64,000 nt of DNA. Origin: Kribbella solani. Lineage in GTDB: Bacteria; Actinomycetota; Actinomycetes; Propionibacteriales; Kribbellaceae. Below are positions 24,750-33,586 of the stretch, piece by piece. Within the stretch, counting starts at the first letter, position 1; each line of letters opens with the position of its first letter. The notes beneath the pieces are model-generated. The model saw only the letters and a program-made list of their open reading frames with translations. It was not told the DNA's origin and did not search any database. Location of the stretch: the NCBI RefSeq assembly GCF_014205295.1, contig NZ_JACHNF010000001.1, positions 5,580,001 to 5,644,000 on the forward strand. The letters run 5' to 3'. The position numbers were made by a program, and so were the translations under genes.

Positions 24750-25380
24750 CCTCGACGAGCAACTGATCAGCGCCGCCCGATCCGGCGACGTGGACGCCCT
24801 CAGCACGCTGGTCGCCGACTCGCACCCGACCGTACGACGGTTCGCCCGGACCCTCTGCAGTACGCCGGAGGACGCCGAGGACGCCGCGCAGGAAGCGCTG
24901 ATCATCCTGTACCGGAAGATCGGCATGCTCCGTGCGACCAGCGCGCTGACGTCCTGGATGTTCCGCATCGTCCGGAACGAGTGCCTACGCCGGACCCGTT
25001 TCCTGCTCCGCGAACACCCAGCCGCCCCACCCACTCCCGGATCGGCCGGACTGACCGGATCGGCCGGACTGACCGGATCGGCCGGACTGACCGGATCAGC
25101 TGGACTGACCGGATCAGCTGGACTGGCTGGATCAGCTGGATCGGCGACCACCGTGCCCTCCGCCGAGGACGAGGTGCTGCGGCAGCTGGAGGCGAGGGCC
25201 GTCGCCGCGGCCATCGCCGAGCTGCCTCCGGACCAGCGCAGCGTCCTCGTCCTCCGGGACGTCCAGGGCTACAGCGGCCCGATGGTCGCCAAAGCCCTCG
25301 GCCTCAGCGTCCCCGCGATGAAGTCCCGGCTGCACCGCGCCCGCGCCTCCGTCCGCGAGACCCTTGGAGCACCCTCATGA
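24742..25380 (+). CDS. ECF sigma factor with repetitive linker
   Basis: A 212-residue extracytoplasmic-function sigma factor. Region 2 reads EQLISAARSGDVDALSTLV, then STPEDAEDAAQEALIILYRK and ALTSWMFRIVRNECLRR. Region 4 reads AIAELPPDQRSVLVLRDVQG with GPMVAKALGLSVPAMKSRLH (helix-turn-helix). Between them is a hexapeptide repeat of Gly-Ser-Ala-Gly-Leu-Thr units at about residues 100-135. GTG 24742 overlaps the small membrane gene, and the ATGA at 25377 couples the next gene. No classic anti-sigma gene is next door; the Cys-rich membrane protein downstream may fill that role. Confidence 0.9.
   Translation: MADLDEQLISAARSGDVDALSTLVADSHPTVRRFARTLCSTPEDAEDAAQEALIILYRKIGMLRATSALTSWMFRIVRNECLRRTRFLLREHPAAPPTPGSAGLTGSAGLTGSAGLTGSAGLTGSAGLAGSAGSATTVPSAEDEVLRQLEARAVAAAIAELPPDQRSVLVLRDVQGYSGPMVAKALGLSVPAMKSRLHRARASVRETLGAPS
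25039..25146 (+). repeat. 18-bp tandem repeat in the sigma factor linker
   Basis: Six units of 18 bases; the consensus is GGATCGGCCGGACTGACC. Units 1-3 are identical, units 4-6 drift (ATCAGCTGG forms and a final shift to GCT and GCG). They stay in frame and encode Gly-Ser-Ala-Gly-Leu-Thr repeats. The copy number may vary by slippage between strains. Confidence 0.92.
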
Positions 25381-25649
25381 GCTTCGCCAGCAGCTCCCTA
25401 CCTCGCCACCTGTTCCGCGGCGCCCTCGGCTTCGGCAGCCTGATCAGCGCCTTCGCCCTACTCCCACTCGTCGGTCCGGCCGCCTTGCTGCTCCTTCTGC
25501 TCGGCGCCGTCGCCTTCCGTGGTTGCCCAACCTGCTGGGTAATCGGCCTCATCGAGACAACCTCCCGCGGCCGCCTGAAACGAGATTGCACCGACGGCAC
25601 CTGCACGCTGACACGCGGCCCGGCCACAGCCCAGCGCTGTGGAAGCTGA
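25377..25649 (+). CDS. Small Cys-rich membrane protein
   Basis: A 90-residue protein with two close hydrophobic segments (GALGFGSLISAFALLPLV and GPAALLLLLLGAVAF) followed by a Cys-containing tail. The cysteines are in FRGCPTCWVIG, RDCTDGTCTLT and RCGS: two CxxC-like pairs plus one. The first part resembles small DUF2892-like membrane proteins. ATG 25377 overlaps the sigma stop. Coupling suggests it controls or reports to the sigma factor, possibly by thiol redox change; that is inference. Confidence 0.7.
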   Translation: MSFASSSLPRHLFRGALGFGSLISAFALLPLVGPAALLLLLLGAVAFRGCPTCWVIGLIETTSRGRLKRDCTDGTCTLTRGPATAQRCGS

Positions 25650-25713
25650 TCCAACACGCGAACAAGCTCACGTCAGCCCGCCCGCGGCCCGGTGATGTGT
25701 GACCGTAGGAGCC

Positions 25714-26874
25714 ATGCCGACCACTTCCGACGTCCCATCCGGGCCCGCTGAACCCGGCCGTCAGCGGGACCACGCCGCCCGGGCCGAGGCCGCGGCGGCC
25801 TGGCGGGTCGCCGCGACCCCGCACGCCGCGCCGGAGGCGGCGTTCAACGCGTACAGCGACAGTGGCCAAGGGTGGACCGGCGGCGACAGCACGTACGCCC
25901 AGCGGCTTCCGGACGGCCGGGTCGTCTGGGCGTTCTCCGACACCTTCGTCGGCCCGGTCAACGCCGACGGCTCCCGTCCCGAGACCACGCCGTTCATCAA
26001 CAACTCCTTCGTCGTCCAGACACCGGACGAGTCGATCCACACAGTCACCGGCGGCACCAAGGAGCACCCGGCGCCGCTCATCCCTTCACCGGCCGACGGC
26101 TGGTACTGGCTGGGCGGGCGCACGCTGAACGGTGACAACCTCGATGTGATGGCACTCAGGTTCCAGCGCACCGGCGAGGGGATGTGGGACTGGCAGTGGG
26201 TCAGCAACAACCTCGCGCGCTTCGACAGCCAGACCCTGGCCTTGAAGGAGCTCATCCCGCTGCCATCGGATGCGAACGTCCAGTGGTCCGCGTGGGTGCT
26301 GCAAGAGCAGGAGTCCACCTACGTGTACGGGGTGGAGGACAGCGGGGAGGCGAAGTACCTGCACATTGCCCGGGTTGCTGGTGGTGACCTGGCTCAGCCA
26401 TGGGAGTACTGGACCGGTGACGACTGGTCGAACGATGAGGCGGCGGCCGCGCGGGTGCTGGGTGGGGTGGCGAACGAGCACAGCGTGACGCCGTGGAAGG
26501 ACGGGTATCTACTGGTCACGCACGACACCAGCGAGGCGTTCAATCCTCGGATCCTCGGCTACACCGCGGCCACACCGACGGGACCGTTCACCAATCCGGT
26601 CGAGCTTTACCGGACACCGGAGACCGGCACGGACCCGCAGGTCTTCACGTACAACTCACACGTCCAACCGCACCTGAGTAGCGACGACTCGCTGCTGATC
26701 AGCTACAACGTCAACACTCTGGATCTGGATGCTTTGTTCCGTGCGGGCGGCACCTCCATCTACCGCCCGCGGTTCGTCCGGGTGGAGCTCGAAACCGATA
26801 GCCCCAACGCGCCCGAGCCGTACGGCAGGCGTGGCCGGACCGCGCCCAGCCCGCGAACCGGCCGGGAGCGATAG
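25714..26874 (+). CDS. Five-bladed-propeller enzyme-like protein (DUF5005/DUF4185 type)
   Basis: A 386-residue protein with the family opening SDSGQGWTGGDSTYAQRLPD, then VWAFSDTFVGP, FINNSFVVQTPD, WYWLGG, MWDWQWVSNNLARFD, ANEHSVTPWKDGYLLVTHDT and YNSHVQPHLSSDDSLLISYN. These are typical blades of glycoside-hydrolase-like propellers that act on sugars or bind them. ATG 25714 is preceded by AGGAG at close spacing; a GTG at 25699 is possible. No clear signal peptide is present, which is odd for this type. It is convergent with the dehydrogenase at 26884. Substrate unknown. Confidence 0.8.
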   Translation: MPTTSDVPSGPAEPGRQRDHAARAEAAAAWRVAATPHAAPEAAFNAYSDSGQGWTGGDSTYAQRLPDGRVVWAFSDTFVGPVNADGSRPETTPFINNSFVVQTPDESIHTVTGGTKEHPAPLIPSPADGWYWLGGRTLNGDNLDVMALRFQRTGEGMWDWQWVSNNLARFDSQTLALKELIPLPSDANVQWSAWVLQEQESTYVYGVEDSGEAKYLHIARVAGGDLAQPWEYWTGDDWSNDEAAAARVLGGVANEHSVTPWKDGYLLVTHDTSEAFNPRILGYTAATPTGPFTNPVELYRTPETGTDPQVFTYNSHVQPHLSSDDSLLISYNVNTLDLDALFRAGGTSIYRPRFVRVELETDSPNAPEPYGRRGRTAPSPRTGRER

Positions 26875-26883
26875 GGCGCGGCG

Positions 26884-27744
26884 CTAGCTCGGTTTGCGGA
26901 TCAGTTCTACTAGGGCGGTCAGGCCGGCGGTGCCGTAGCCGGCGGCGTCGGTTCGGGCGAAGAGGTTCGCCATGGCGGCCGGTACGGCGGCGTCGAGGCC
27001 TGCGTTGGTGAAGGTTTGGACGACGTGCTCGGCGCCGATGGCCTGCATGTGCAGGTTGCTGTCGCCGCCGCCCGCGTGATCGCCGGTGTCGAGTGAGGTG
27101 CTCGTCTGGAGGAAGCCCATCGGGCCGTCGCCGGCCAGGTCGGTGAGCAGGGTCGCGACGTACGGGCGGAGCTGTTCCGCGCTGCCGACCAGGCTGGACG
27201 AGTAGAAGTAGCTGATCAGCGTGGTCCAGAAGATGTTCAGCATGGCCTGGTAGAAGAGCATTGCCAGCCCGGGGTCGGCGCCCATGTGGTCGACGCGGCC
27301 CAGTGCTTCCAGCGCCGGCTGGTGGTCGGCCAGCGGCTGCTTCGGTCCGGCGTAGAACACGTACGAGCCCGGCTGACCGATCCCGGGCGGCGGCACCATG
27401 ATCCCGCCGGTGATGAGGACGCCGCCACGCTCGTCCACCCACTGACTCGCCTCGCGCAACCGCTCCGGGGTGTCCGAGCTCAGGTTGACCAGGACCCGCC
27501 CGTTCAGGTCCGCGTCCGCCAGCGACTCGAACATCCCGGTGTAGTCGATCTGACTGATCACCACCAGCCGGCTGGCCGCCACCGCCTCGGCCGCGGTCGC
27601 TGCCGGTACCGCACCCAATCCGTCCGCCTTGCCCGGCGTACGGTTCCAAACCGTGGTCGGATGCCCCGCCGCCACGAACGTCTTGGCCATCATCGACCCC
27701 ATCGCGCCGAGCCCGATCACTGTCACTGCTTCACGTGAACTCAT
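26884..27744 (-). CDS. Imine-reductase-like NAD(P)-binding oxidoreductase
   Basis: A 286-residue protein of the beta-hydroxyacid-dehydrogenase/imine-reductase group. Rossmann motif VTVIGLGAMGSMMAKTFVAAGH is at the N-terminus, VWNRTPGKAD the NADP contact, VNLSSDTPERLREASQW and GGIMVPPPGIGQPGSY the IRED-like loop, GADPGLAMLFYQAMLNIFWT the helical domain. The catalytic Lys of hydroxyisobutyrate dehydrogenases is not found at its usual place, which supports an imine reductase-like role. ATG 27744 starts the motif; an upstream in-frame ATG at 27768 would overlap the regulator control region. It is divergent from the AfsR-type regulator, which likely controls it. Confidence 0.78.
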   Translation of the reverse strand: MSSREAVTVIGLGAMGSMMAKTFVAAGHPTTVWNRTPGKADGLGAVPAATAAEAVAASRLVVISQIDYTGMFESLADADLNGRVLVNLSSDTPERLREASQWVDERGGVLITGGIMVPPPGIGQPGSYVFYAGPKQPLADHQPALEALGRVDHMGADPGLAMLFYQAMLNIFWTTLISYFYSSSLVGSAEQLRPYVATLLTDLAGDGPMGFLQTSTSLDTGDHAGGGDSNLHMQAIGAEHVVQTFTNAGLDAAVPAAMANLFARTDAAGYGTAGLTALVELIRKPS

Positions 27745-27766
27745 GCACCCGATGCTCGAAGAACTC

Positions 27767-27786
27767 ACTACGGGTTTACTACGGGT
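27767..27786. promoter_or_regulatory. 11-bp-period direct repeat, candidate SARP box
   Basis: ACTACGGGT occurs at 27767-27775 and again at 27778-27786, an 11-bp period, ending directly before the ATG at 27787. Streptomyces SARP regulators bind direct repeats with this spacing. The site lies in the 42-base region between the divergent dehydrogenase and regulator genes. Confidence 0.55.
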
Positions 27787-30639
27787 ATGTACTTCGGGGT
27801 GCTCGGTCCGCTGCTCGTACGGACGGCTGCCGGCGATGCGGTCGCCGTACCCGACACAAAGGTCCGCACTCTGCTGCTCGACCTACTGGCGAACCAGGGC
27901 CGTCCGGTCAGCGCGGATCGGCTCATCGATGACCTGTGGGGTACGCGGCCGCCACGCAACGCGACCGGTACGTTGCAGGCCCGCGTCTCCCAGCTGCGTA
28001 CTGCACTGGACCGCGCCGAGCCAGGCGCCCGTAGGCTCGTCCAGCACGGCCCGGCCGGGTACACGCTGGCTGGTGGTGTTGTCGACAGCAACAGCTTCGA
28101 GCAGTACGTCCGTACTGGCAGGCTGCGCGACGCACTCGGGTTGTGGCGCGGCCCGGCGTACGCGGATGTGCCCGACCACGAGTTCGCCCGCGCCGAACGG
28201 GACCGGTTGGACAACCTGTACCTGACCGCGTTGGAGGACCTGTCCGGTCGTGGCGATGACGTACTCCAGGAAACGACCGCACTAGTCCAGCAGCGCCCGC
28301 TCGACGAGCGACTGCATGCCGTACATCTCCGAGCGCTCTACATCGCCGGCCGCCAGCACGACGCGCTCCGGGCGTACGAGGAGCTGCGGACCGCACTTGC
28401 AGACGAGCTCGGCGCGGACCCCGGACCGGAGTTGGCTGAGCTGCACCAGGCGATCCTCCGGCATGACCCGGCGCTCCGGCGCAGTACGACGCTGCCCACT
28501 CCGCTCAACGACCTGATCGGCCGAGCGGACGCACTGGCCGCTGCACAACTACAGCTCGCTCAGAACCGTCTAGTCACACTGGTTGGTCCAGGTGGGGTCG
28601 GCAAGACCCGTCTGGCACTGGAACTCGGCCGCAACCACACACTCGACGTACGCCTGCTGGAGCTCGCCCCACTACGCCAGGACGACGTACTGGACGCGCT
28701 GGCCACCACACTGGATCTCCGCGACGAGTCAACCGACCTCCTCACCCGGCTGATGGATTCGATCTGCACCAGACAACTCCTGCTGGTCCTCGACAACTGT
28801 GAGCACCTGGACCTGGCAGACCTCGTCGGTCGTATCCTCACCAGAGCACCCGGGATGCGCGTACTGGCGACCAGCCGAGAGCCACTAGGCCTGACCGGTG
28901 AGCAGGTGTTCGACGTACCACCGCTAACGCGTTCCGCGGCGGTCGAACTGTTCCAGGCGCGATCCGGTGTCACCGACGACGTAGCAGCGATCTGCGAACG
29001 CCTCGACGGCATACCGCTCGCGCTGGAACTGGCAGCGACCCGCGTTCGCGCGCTGGGCGTGCAAGGACTGGCTGAACGGCTGGACGACCGCTTCCGGCTG
29101 CTGTCCGGCGGCAAGGCCGGTCCGGAACGCCAGCGGACCCTGCGCGCGACCATCGACTGGAGCTGGGAGCTACTGGACGACGAGGAGCGTCAGATGCTCC
29201 GCAGACTCGCGGTCCACGCCGGTACGTTCTCGCTGGAGGCTGCGGCCAAGGTGAGCGAGCTACCGGAGCACGTCCTGCTCGCACTGGTGGACAAGTCACT
29301 CGTAGCGGCAACAGCCGGTCGGTACCGTCTCCTGGAGTCAGTGGCGGCGTACAGCCTGGAGCGGCTGACGGAAGCCGGCGAAGAGGCAATCACTCGCGAC
29401 AAGCACGCGACGTACTACCTGCAGCTCGCTCAGCAGGCCCAGCTGCACGGACCAGGTCAGCGAGTCTGGCTGCACCGGCTCGACCAGGAGGCCGCCAACT
29501 TCCGGGTCATCCCACCGTCGCTGGAGCTGGTCAACGCGCTCGCCTGGTACTGGTACCTCCGTGGTCGGTACGGCGAAGCGCGCCGTGCTCTTGCAGCCGC
29601 GCTCGCGCTACCGGACCAGCAGCGGGCACTCCGTACGAAGGCAGCTGTCTGGCTGGCGGGTATGAGCGCAACCGACGCCCAGGCAACGGATGTCGCCGCG
29701 GCGGGCGACCGGGCACTGGAGGAGATCGGCGACGACCCGGACGCGCTCTGGTTCCTGACCATGACCCGCTGGGCGTACGGCGATCCGGTGGTGTTGATGG
29801 ACCGCATCGACCGCGCTATCGCCAGCTTCACGGACCGCGACGACCAATGGGGAGTGGCCGCGGCACTCAGTACCCGCGCGCAGCTGAACATCGTGCACGC
29901 CGACCTGGACGCGATGCGGCGCGACAGCCGGCGCAGTCTGGAGCTCTTCAACGAGTTGGACGACGACTGGGGCCGGCTGCAGGCGACGTACGCGCTGATC
30001 GTCGCTGCTGAGATCAGTGGGGACTACCCGACCGCGGGCGGATACCTGGAGGAGGCGATCGTGCGCGCGGAGAATCTGGGGCTGTGGACAGAGGTCTCGT
30101 TCCGCACTGCCGGGCTGGGCCGGATCGCCTTGCTGACCGGCGACTACGCGCGCGCCGACGAGCTGCACGAACAAGCCCGCCGGCTCGCGATCGAGCAGTC
30201 GAACAAGTCCGCCGAGGAGTACGCGGAGGTCGGGCTGGGTCTGGCCGCGCGCCGGCAGGGCCGCCTGGACGATGCCGAACGGCACTTCACCAAGTGGCTC
30301 GGCTGGCTGGAGCAGGTCGGCGGTATGCCCGGCATCGGGTTCATCTCCAACCAGCTCGGCTATGTCGCCGAGCAGCGCGGCGACCTCGCGACCGCGCGCC
30401 GGCTGCACCAGCGCGGTCTCGAGGTCGCGCGGCAGACCGGTGACGAACGGGCGATCGCCCTCGCGCTCGAAGGGCTGGCCGGCGCGACCGAGGACCCCGG
30501 TCGCGCCTTGGACCTGCTGGCCGAAGCGGCCGCGCTCCGGCAGCAGGTCGGCGTCCCGCTACCGCCGGCCGAACGCTTCGACGTCGACCGAGCCACCCAC
30601 CGAGCCGAGAGCGTCGGCCGCGGCCGCGCCAGGCGCTGA
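27787..30639 (+). CDS. AfsR/SARP-type regulator with STAND ATPase and TPR region
   Basis: A 950-residue multidomain regulator. Residues about 1-95 are an OmpR-type DNA-binding domain (KVRTLLLDLLANQGRPVSAD, ARVSQLRTALD). Residues about 100-245 are the BTAD bacterial transcriptional activation domain (LDERLHAVHLRALYIAGRQHDAL). The STAND/NB-ARC ATPase follows: P-loop GPGGVGKTR near 267, Walker B LLLVLDNCEHLDL, and RIPLALELAATRV-type sensor (GIPLALELAATRV). The C-terminal third is tetratricopeptide-like. Such proteins activate secondary metabolism or export genes. It is divergent from an imine-reductase-like gene. The ligand is unknown. Confidence 0.93.
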   Translation: MYFGVLGPLLVRTAAGDAVAVPDTKVRTLLLDLLANQGRPVSADRLIDDLWGTRPPRNATGTLQARVSQLRTALDRAEPGARRLVQHGPAGYTLAGGVVDSNSFEQYVRTGRLRDALGLWRGPAYADVPDHEFARAERDRLDNLYLTALEDLSGRGDDVLQETTALVQQRPLDERLHAVHLRALYIAGRQHDALRAYEELRTALADELGADPGPELAELHQAILRHDPALRRSTTLPTPLNDLIGRADALAAAQLQLAQNRLVTLVGPGGVGKTRLALELGRNHTLDVRLLELAPLRQDDVLDALATTLDLRDESTDLLTRLMDSICTRQLLLVLDNCEHLDLADLVGRILTRAPGMRVLATSREPLGLTGEQVFDVPPLTRSAAVELFQARSGVTDDVAAICERLDGIPLALELAATRVRALGVQGLAERLDDRFRLLSGGKAGPERQRTLRATIDWSWELLDDEERQMLRRLAVHAGTFSLEAAAKVSELPEHVLLALVDKSLVAATAGRYRLLESVAAYSLERLTEAGEEAITRDKHATYYLQLAQQAQLHGPGQRVWLHRLDQEAANFRVIPPSLELVNALAWYWYLRGRYGEARRALAAALALPDQQRALRTKAAVWLAGMSATDAQATDVAAAGDRALEEIGDDPDALWFLTMTRWAYGDPVVLMDRIDRAIASFTDRDDQWGVAAALSTRAQLNIVHADLDAMRRDSRRSLELFNELDDDWGRLQATYALIVAAEISGDYPTAGGYLEEAIVRAENLGLWTEVSFRTAGLGRIALLTGDYARADELHEQARRLAIEQSNKSAEEYAEVGLGLAARRQGRLDDAERHFTKWLGWLEQVGGMPGIGFISNQLGYVAEQRGDLATARRLHQRGLEVARQTGDERAIALALEGLAGATEDPGRALDLLAEAAALRQQVGVPLPPAERFDVDRATHRAESVGRGRARR

Positions 30640-30665
30640 CCGAGCCACCCGCCGGGCTGAACGTG

Positions 30666-31619
30666 TCAGCGGCCGAGCCAGGTGTTGACCTTTGGCTGGT
30701 TGTCCTTCACCCACTTCTCGGCGGCCTGGTCCGGCGTCAGCTTGTCCACCGCGATCATCCGGGCGATCGTGTTCTGGTCCTCGTTCGTCCACTTGAACCG
30801 CTTGACCAGGTCGTACGCCGGGCTGCCCGAGTCGGCGAACTTCTTCGACACGATCTTGTCCAGGTCGTACGGCGGGTAGTCGCAGGCCACCTTCGCCGGC
30901 ACGGCGTCACAACCGGGCGTCCACTTCGGCAGGTTGATCTTCACCAGCTTGACCTCGTTGAAGAACCACTGCGGCTCGTAGAAGTACGCGAGCAGCGGCC
31001 GCTTGTTCTTCTCCGCGTCCCGGAACGACTGGATCAGCGCGGTCTCACTGCCGCTCTGCACGACCTTGTAGTTCAGCGCCAGGTTCTTCACCAGCGCCTC
31101 GTCGTTGGTCACGTACGAGGGGTCGCCGTCGAGCAACTGCCCCTTGCCACCGGACTCCGACGTCTTGAACAACGCGGCGTACTTGTTCAGGTTCTTCCAG
31201 TCGGTGATGTCCGGGTACTTCGCCGCCATCCACGGCGGCACGTACCACCCGATCACGCCGGCCACGCCGGTCGAACCGGCCTCGACCGCGACCTTGTCCT
31301 CGGTGATGTACTTCTTCTTCAGATCCTCGTGACCCCAGTTCTCCAGGTTCACGTCCACCTCACCGGTGGCGAAGCCCTGCCAGGCAACCTGTTCGGCCAG
31401 GTTCTTCTTCACCACCTTGCAGCCGAGTTCCTTGGTCGCGACGTACGACACCACTGCCGCGTTCGCCTCGTACCCGACCCACGGGCTGACGGTCAGGTTG
31501 AACGTGCCGCAGTCCTTGCCCGCGGCGGCCGGCTTGTCGTCGGCGATCTTCTGCCCACCACAACCCGCCACCGCGAGCGCGACGGCCGTCAGCACACCGG
31601 CGTACCGGAGTCTCTTCAC
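30666..31619 (-). CDS. Glycine betaine ABC transporter substrate-binding lipoprotein
   Basis: A 317-residue OpuAC/ProX-type binding protein. The N-terminus is a lipoprotein signal with lipobox LAVAGC (cysteine near residue 20). The mature protein shows VSPWVGYEANAAVVSYVA, VEVN-type VDVNLENWGHEDL and YYEPQWFFNEV-like YFYEPQWFFNEVKLVKI, with the Trp/Tyr residues that form the aromatic cage for betaine. GTG 31619 overlaps the permease stop (GTGA). It completes the three-gene import operon that begins at 34656. Substrate could be betaine, choline or proline betaine. Confidence 0.9.
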   Translation of the reverse strand: MKRLRYAGVLTAVALAVAGCGGQKIADDKPAAAGKDCGTFNLTVSPWVGYEANAAVVSYVATKELGCKVVKKNLAEQVAWQGFATGEVDVNLENWGHEDLKKKYITEDKVAVEAGSTGVAGVIGWYVPPWMAAKYPDITDWKNLNKYAALFKTSESGGKGQLLDGDPSYVTNDEALVKNLALNYKVVQSGSETALIQSFRDAEKNKRPLLAYFYEPQWFFNEVKLVKINLPKWTPGCDAVPAKVACDYPPYDLDKIVSKKFADSGSPAYDLVKRFKWTNEDQNTIARMIAVDKLTPDQAAEKWVKDNQPKVNTWLGR

Positions 31620-33586
31620 CGCTTGTCTCCCCTGCTTCTGTTCCGATTGGAGCCTTGATAGTTCTGGGTCCGGCGAGCCGCTGCCTGCGTCACCCGGTCG
31701 AGCAGCACGCCGAGCAGCACGATCGCCAGCCCCGCGGCCAGTCCCTTGCCGTACAGCTCGTTCTGTACGAAGCCCGCGGACACGTCGTACCCGAGCGCGC
31801 CGGCGCCAACCAGTCCACCGCAGACCACCATCGAGAGGACATAGATCAGGCCCTGGTTGACCGCGAGCGTGATCGCCCGCCGGGCCACCGGCAACTGCAC
31901 CTTGCTGATCACCTGCCAGCTGCTGGAGCCGACCGAGTTCGCCGCCTCGACGGTCGCGACCGGGACCGCTTTGATGCCATCGGCAACGATCTTGGTGGTG
32001 ACCGGGACCGCGAACACCACCGCGGCCGCGATCGCGGTGAACCGGCTGCTGCCGAACAGGGCCAGGAAGGGCACCAGGTACACGAACGGTGGCATCGTCT
32101 GCCCGGCATCCAGCAACGGCCGAATCCAGACGTCGACGCGGTGGTTCCGCCCGGCCCATACCCCGAGCGCGATCCCGACCGCGACCACCACGACGGTAGC
32201 GAGCAGCGTCGACGCGAGCGTCACCATGCTGTCCGCCCACAACCCGGTAGCGACCAGCAGCCCGGTGCAGACCACCGCCGGTACGGTCGCCCGCCAGCCA
32301 CCGAGCACGGCGGCCAGCGCGACCACGACCGCGGTCACGAGCCACCACGGCGAGCCGGTCAGCAATGCCTCGAACGGGTTCAGCAGTCCGTTCGTGACGG
32401 CGTCTCGCAGGCCGTAGGTGAATCCACCGAACACGTCCTGGACCCAGTTCGTCACGCTCGACGTGATAGTGGCGATCCGGGCTCCGAGTGTGCCGTCCGC
32501 TGGGAACTCGGCAGCCCAGACATAGGTCCGGGAGAACCAGATCGCGACCAGTACGCCGACCGCGCCCGCGCCGAGCAGGATCCGGCGCCGGAGGTTCGCC
32601 GTGCGCCACGGGCGATCACCCGCGGCGGTGGTGACCCGGTCGAGCACGATCGCCAGCACGACGATGGCCAGGCCGGCGTTGAACGCGACGCCGACGTCAA
32701 GCGTCCGCAACGCCTTCAGTACGGTCTGGCCCAGGCCCGGCGCGTCGATCAGCGCGGCCACCGTCACCATCGACAGCGCCGCCATGATGGTCTGGTTGAT
32801 GCCGACGACAACGGTCGATCGCGACATCGGCAGCAGTACCTTGGTCAGCGTCTGGCCGTGGGTCGATCCGAGCGAGCGGGCCGCCTCGACGCTGGCCGGC
32901 GGGACCGAGCGGATCGCGTGCGCGGTCAGCCGGACGGCCGGTGGCGCGGCGTAGATCAGGGTGGCGATCGTCGCGGCGGCCGGACCGATCGCGAAGAACA
33001 GGGTCAGCGGCGCCAGGTACACGAACGTCGGCAACGTCTGCATCAGGTCGAGGACGAGCGTCGCGACCTTGAACGCGCGGTCGGACAACCCCGCCCAGAT
33101 GCCCAGCGGGATCGCCACCAGCAACGACAGCAGCACCGCGGCGATGGTCAGCGAGAGCGTGTCCATGCTCTCCTGCCACAGCCCCTGCATCCCGATGAAC
33201 CCGAAGCCGGCCGCGGTCAGGACGGCGACCTTCCAGTTGCCGAACGCCCACGCGCCGTACGCCGCGAGCGCGACGACGCCGAGCCAGCCGATCACCGGTA
33301 CCGGACGGTCGAACGACGGCTGCGAGATCAGGTCCTGAAGCAGCACGACGAAGTTGCCGACGGCGATCCGGATCGCGTCGAAAAGCACGTTGCCCTGGCC
33401 GACGTCGTCGCGGTGCTCGGTCAGCCACCGGTGCAGCGCGGTGGTGTCCTGACCGCCGAGGGCGAGCGTGTCGATACCGCGGAGCAGGAAGTACGCGGCG
33501 ACCCAGACGACCAGCAGGACGCCGGCCACCACGCTCCGCCGCGGCCGCCGGACCTCGATCTCGGCGTCGCTGGTGATCGCGGCCAT
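31616..33586 (-). CDS. Betaine/proline ABC permease, two membrane domains fused
   Basis: A 656-residue permease built from two OpuAB/ProW-type domains in tandem. The first (about residues 130-320) has QESMDTLSLTIAAVLLSLLV and the coupling motif EAARSLGSTHGQTLTKVLLP. The second (about 440-640) has ADSMVTLASTLLATVVVVAV and EAANSVGSSSWQVISKVQLP. Having both copies of the EAA loop in one chain means a single polypeptide can contact both ATPases. It is coupled at both ends to the ATPase and the binding protein. Osmoprotection is the likely role. Confidence 0.92.
   Translation of the reverse strand: MAAITSDAEIEVRRPRRSVVAGVLLVVWVAAYFLLRGIDTLALGGQDTTALHRWLTEHRDDVGQGNVLFDAIRIAVGNFVVLLQDLISQPSFDRPVPVIGWLGVVALAAYGAWAFGNWKVAVLTAAGFGFIGMQGLWQESMDTLSLTIAAVLLSLLVAIPLGIWAGLSDRAFKVATLVLDLMQTLPTFVYLAPLTLFFAIGPAAATIATLIYAAPPAVRLTAHAIRSVPPASVEAARSLGSTHGQTLTKVLLPMSRSTVVVGINQTIMAALSMVTVAALIDAPGLGQTVLKALRTLDVGVAFNAGLAIVVLAIVLDRVTTAAGDRPWRTANLRRRILLGAGAVGVLVAIWFSRTYVWAAEFPADGTLGARIATITSSVTNWVQDVFGGFTYGLRDAVTNGLLNPFEALLTGSPWWLVTAVVVALAAVLGGWRATVPAVVCTGLLVATGLWADSMVTLASTLLATVVVVAVGIALGVWAGRNHRVDVWIRPLLDAGQTMPPFVYLVPFLALFGSSRFTAIAAAVVFAVPVTTKIVADGIKAVPVATVEAANSVGSSSWQVISKVQLPVARRAITLAVNQGLIYVLSMVVCGGLVGAGALGYDVSAGFVQNELYGKGLAAGLAIVLLGVLLDRVTQAAARRTQNYQGSNRNRSRGDKR

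Noticed and set aside
25039..25146. Possible CRISPR-like array.
   Set aside because: The repeats are contiguous without spacers and stay in frame in the sigma gene.
31620..32609. Upstream extension of the betaine-binding protein frame.
   Set aside because: It is antisense/out of frame to the permease; the lipoprotein signal sets the start at 31619.
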